Assembly (NCBI GenBank): GCA_024684375.1
Contig: JAIKWZ010000013.1
Span: forward strand, 1-41,252
DNA length: 41,252 nucleotides
Direction of reading: 5' to 3'
Source: Clostridiales bacterium
Lineage (GTDB): Bacteria > Bacillota > Clostridia > Christensenellales > Aristaeellaceae
Positions 39,876 to 41,252 of the stretch are shown one piece after another (within the stretch, counting starts at the first letter, position 1; each line of letters opens with the position of its first letter). The notes under the pieces were generated by a model, which was given only the letters and a program-made list of their open reading frames with translations, was not told the DNA's origin and made no database searches. The position numbers and the translations under genes are program-made.

Positions 39876-39904
39876 TTTACAAAAAATCATGTTTATGTTA
39901 TAAT
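39876..39904 (+). promoter_or_regulatory. Promoter of smpB (and possibly ssrA)
   Basis: TTTACA (39876-39881), 17 bp and TATAAT (39899-39904). The -35 boxes of this promoter and of the PHP promoter are only eight bases apart, so RNA polymerase binding at one may hinder the other. Confidence 0.75.
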
Positions 39905-39928
39905 TTTTGTTTGACAGGAGGGATGGTC

Positions 39929-40405
39929 GTGGCGGACGAAAGAAAAGTGCTTGCCCAGAACCGAAAGGCCCGGCACGATTATTTCATCGAGGAGAGCTTT
40001 GAGGCGGGTATCGAATTAAAGGGTGCGGAGGTCAAATCCATCCGCGGCGGCAGGTGCAACCTTAAAGACAGCTACTGTCAGGTCACAGGCGGCGAAATGC
40101 TGGTGTACGGCATGCACATCTCCCCATACGAGAACGGCAGCGTATTCAATCCCGACCCCATGCGCGTAAAAAAGCTGCTGCTGCACAAGTCGGAGATCCG
40201 GCGTTTGGACCAGCAGGTAGCGCTCAAAGGTCTGACCCTGATCCCTCTTGAGCTCTATCTCAAGAAGGGGCGCGTCAAGCTTTTGCTGGCGCTGTGTCGC
40301 GGCAAGCATAACTATGATAAGAGGGATGATATTGCCAAGCGTGACGCTGACAGGGAGATCGCCCGCACGCTCCGCAAGACCGCCAAGCATTCCTCAGACG
40401 ACTGA
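39929..40405 (+). CDS. smpB: SsrA-binding protein SmpB
   Basis: SmpB carries tmRNA into stalled ribosomes for trans-translation. The 158-residue product has the typical opening [17 protein letters not shown], the [23 protein letters not shown]-binding block split over two strands, and the basic C-terminal tail with [17 protein letters not shown] prefer the GTG at 39929 as start because AGGAGG lies seven bases upstream and the protein then begins [10 protein letters not shown]. The ATG six bases before it is too close to that site. It is adjacent to the tmRNA gene, as in many bacteria. Confidence 0.96.
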   Translation: MADERKVLAQNRKARHDYFIEESFEAGIELKGAEVKSIRGGRCNLKDSYCQVTGGEMLVYGMHISPYENGSVFNPDPMRVKKLLLHKSEIRRLDQQVALKGLTLIPLELYLKKGRVKLLLALCRGKHNYDKRDDIAKRDADREIARTLRKTAKHSSDD

Positions 40406-40412
40406 TCTTCAA

Positions 40413-40762
40413 GGGGGCGTATTTGGTTTCGACGGGGATTACAGGGTGAAAAGCAGCGAGCGGCAGCCCCGAACTGCCTTAAAATCGGGAAAAACAATAA
40501 CTGCGAACGAAAACAGTTACGCTTTAGCCGCCTAAGCGGCTAACGTCGACCCTGAGCCTCCTGCGGCGCAGACCACCGGCGTCATAAAGGCAGGGAACGG
40601 GCGCGCTTAAGCTTTGCGGCGTGTCGGCATTTATGAAGCTACCCGCGATTCGATCCCGTGCGTGGGAGCCTGTCAAGGGGAAATATAAAACGCGTACTGC
40701 GCTCGGAGACACTTTTTGCTTTGGGTTTTCGGACAGGGGTTCGACTCCCCTCGCCTCCACCA
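40413..40762 (+). ncRNA. ssrA: tmRNA (transfer-messenger RNA)
   Basis: The 350-nt gene begins GGGGGCG and ends CGCCTCC-A-CCA; these arms form the seven-pair acceptor stem (one G-T). GTTTCGACGGGG near the 5' end and GGACAGGGGTTCGACTCCCC near the 3' end are the conserved T-arm and D-like parts of tmRNA. The CCA (40760-40762) is encoded. The tag reading frame runs from 40503 to 40535 and reads GCG AAC GAA AAC AGT TAC GCT TTA GCC GCC TAA, giving the tag ANENSYALAA, which ends in the ALAA degradation signal. It starts eight bases after the smpB stop. Confidence 0.97.
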
Positions 40763-40821
40763 CAAGACGAAGTGTCGAACTCGGATGCATTGGCAGCCGG
40801 TTCGCACTCCGAATCAGTATG

Positions 40822-40854
40822 AAGGACAGCCGATGAGGCTGTCCTTTTCTTTTT
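40822..40854 (+). terminator. Terminator of ssrA
   Basis: AAGGACAGCC and GGCTGTCCTT form a ten-pair stem around GATGA, followed by TTCTTTTT. Confidence 0.92.
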
Positions 40855-40918
40855 AAGAAAAAGGTATCTGAATTGTCCAGGGAATTAACCACTAAATTCG
40901 GAAAATATCAATGTAGAT

Positions 40919-41020
40919 ATGGAAATCATTATCCATACAAAAAGGATTCCGCCCGCGGACGGAGAACTTGTATTTGAGAAGCAGACCCTTAGGCGGGATA
41001 ATTATGATTTTCCGGCCTAA
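40919..41020 (+). CDS. Possible small protein or gene fragment, 33 codons
   Basis: An open frame of 33 residues beginning MEIIIHTKRIPPADGELVFE and ending in FPA, followed four bases later by a hairpin with six T residues. There is no convincing ribosome site, and no family is recognised. The frame stays open for about ten codons before the ATG, so it may be the tail of a decayed gene. It is the only candidate coding stretch in the 490 bp to the right of ssrA. Confidence 0.25.
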   Translation: MEIIIHTKRIPPADGELVFEKQTLRRDNYDFPA

Positions 41021-41024
41021 CTCA

Positions 41025-41057
41025 CCTGCTGATTCAGCTTGAATCAACAGGTTTTTT
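41025..41057 (+). terminator. Terminator-like hairpin
   Basis: CCTGCTGATTCA pairs with TGAATCAACAGG (one C-A mismatch) around a 3-nt loop and is followed by TTTTTT. Confidence 0.7.
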
Positions 41058-41155
41058 CATACGCAGATTCTGCATACAGGAATTCCCTGTTGTGTAACGA
41101 AATTAGTAAACATAACTTTCAATTTACTGAAGCAACGACAATCAGGATTTTCTTA

Positions 41156-41200
41156 ACTCTACGGTCCGTCGAGGAAAAGTCAACCGACTCTACGGTCCGT
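41156..41200. repeat. 14-bp direct repeat pair
   Basis: ACTCTACGGTCCGT occurs at 41156-41169 and exactly again at 41187-41200, a period of 31 bp (about three helical turns). This spacing suits a pair of protein-binding sites on the same DNA face. The pair lies some 50-90 bp before the ribosome-site-like sequence at the window end. Confidence 0.7.
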
Positions 41201-41221
41201 GAGTGTAAGAAAAAATAAGAG

Positions 41222-41234
41222 ATGATAGTATCAT
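41222..41234. promoter_or_regulatory. Perfect palindrome, possible operator
   Basis: ATGATA-G-TATCAT is a 6+1+6 perfect palindrome ten bases before an AAAGGAGG sequence. It could be an operator of the gene that begins at the right edge; there is no direct evidence. Confidence 0.4.
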
Positions 41235-41239
41235 TCGTG

Positions 41240-41252
41240 AAAGGAGGCATGG
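41240..41252 (+). other. Ribosome site and possible gene start at the window edge
   Basis: AAAGGAGG is followed after one base by ATG (41249-41251). The spacing is too short for that ATG, so the true start may lie just past the window, but a plus-strand gene very likely begins here. Confidence 0.35.

Noticed and set aside
40248..40535. Plus-strand frame that ends with the tmRNA tag sequence
   Set aside because: It runs from inside smpB into the tmRNA in another frame; only the tag codons (40503-40535) are translated, and these by trans-translation.
41156..41200. 14-bp repeat pair as a minimal CRISPR or as attachment sites
   Set aside because: There are only two copies, 31 bp apart, with no match to the ssrA 3' end, so binding sites are more likely.

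Overview
The window reads as chromosomal DNA of a Gram-positive bacterium of the Clostridia type, probably an uncultured gut or anaerobic lineage. The supporting signs are a tRNA-Ile T-box leader before ileS, the rpmB / Asp23-YloU / YloV-FakA / recG neighbourhood, a zinc-type L28, the linked UPF0210 and UPF0237 pair, a DUF4317 protein, RqcH, PlsY and strong sigma-A promoters with AGGAGG ribosome binding sites. The base composition is fairly GC-rich by eye and was not calculated. I cannot name a genus.

Layout. Positions 1-640 hold the promoter and leader of an rRNA operon that runs off the left edge on the minus strand, a heptamer tandem repeat just upstream of it, and copies of a small hairpin repeat. 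From 640 to 6385 (minus) lie recG, fakA, an Asp23 protein and the UPF0210/ACT pair. rpmB (plus) follows. Then ftsK-rimO-pgsA (minus) sit back to back with a plus-strand wall-growth operon at 11685-20873: maf, a divergent mreB, mreC, mreD, a class B PBP, minD, rodA and a MATE exporter.

21093-22737 holds a solitary MFS exporter and gene-poor DNA that looks foreign. ileS with a downstream SMI1/KNR4 gene (minus) is controlled by a T-box. On the plus strand follow DUF4317, DUF1294 and a sugar-acid operon: a PfkB kinase resembling KDG kinase, 6-phosphogluconate dehydrogenase and a LarA-type nickel-pincer racemase/epimerase. der-plsY-xylB-M20 peptidase form a tight minus-strand operon; rqcH (plus) and a PHP phosphoesterase (minus) follow. 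smpB and the tmRNA gene lie together near the right end. After the tmRNA terminator the DNA becomes AT-rich with repeats and a palindrome, probably the edge of an accessory element inserted next to ssrA.

How it fits together. Most of the window is housekeeping: ribosome rescue (smpB, ssrA, rqcH), ribosome assembly (der, rpmB, rimO), lipid synthesis (pgsA, plsY, fakA), chromosome segregation (ftsK) and the elongasome. The points that stand out are an MreB homologue that has lost ATPase residues, a minD without minC, a PBP2 with a long insertion in the transpeptidase domain, a LarA homologue whose context points to gluconate/mannonate chemistry, and the repeats at both ends.
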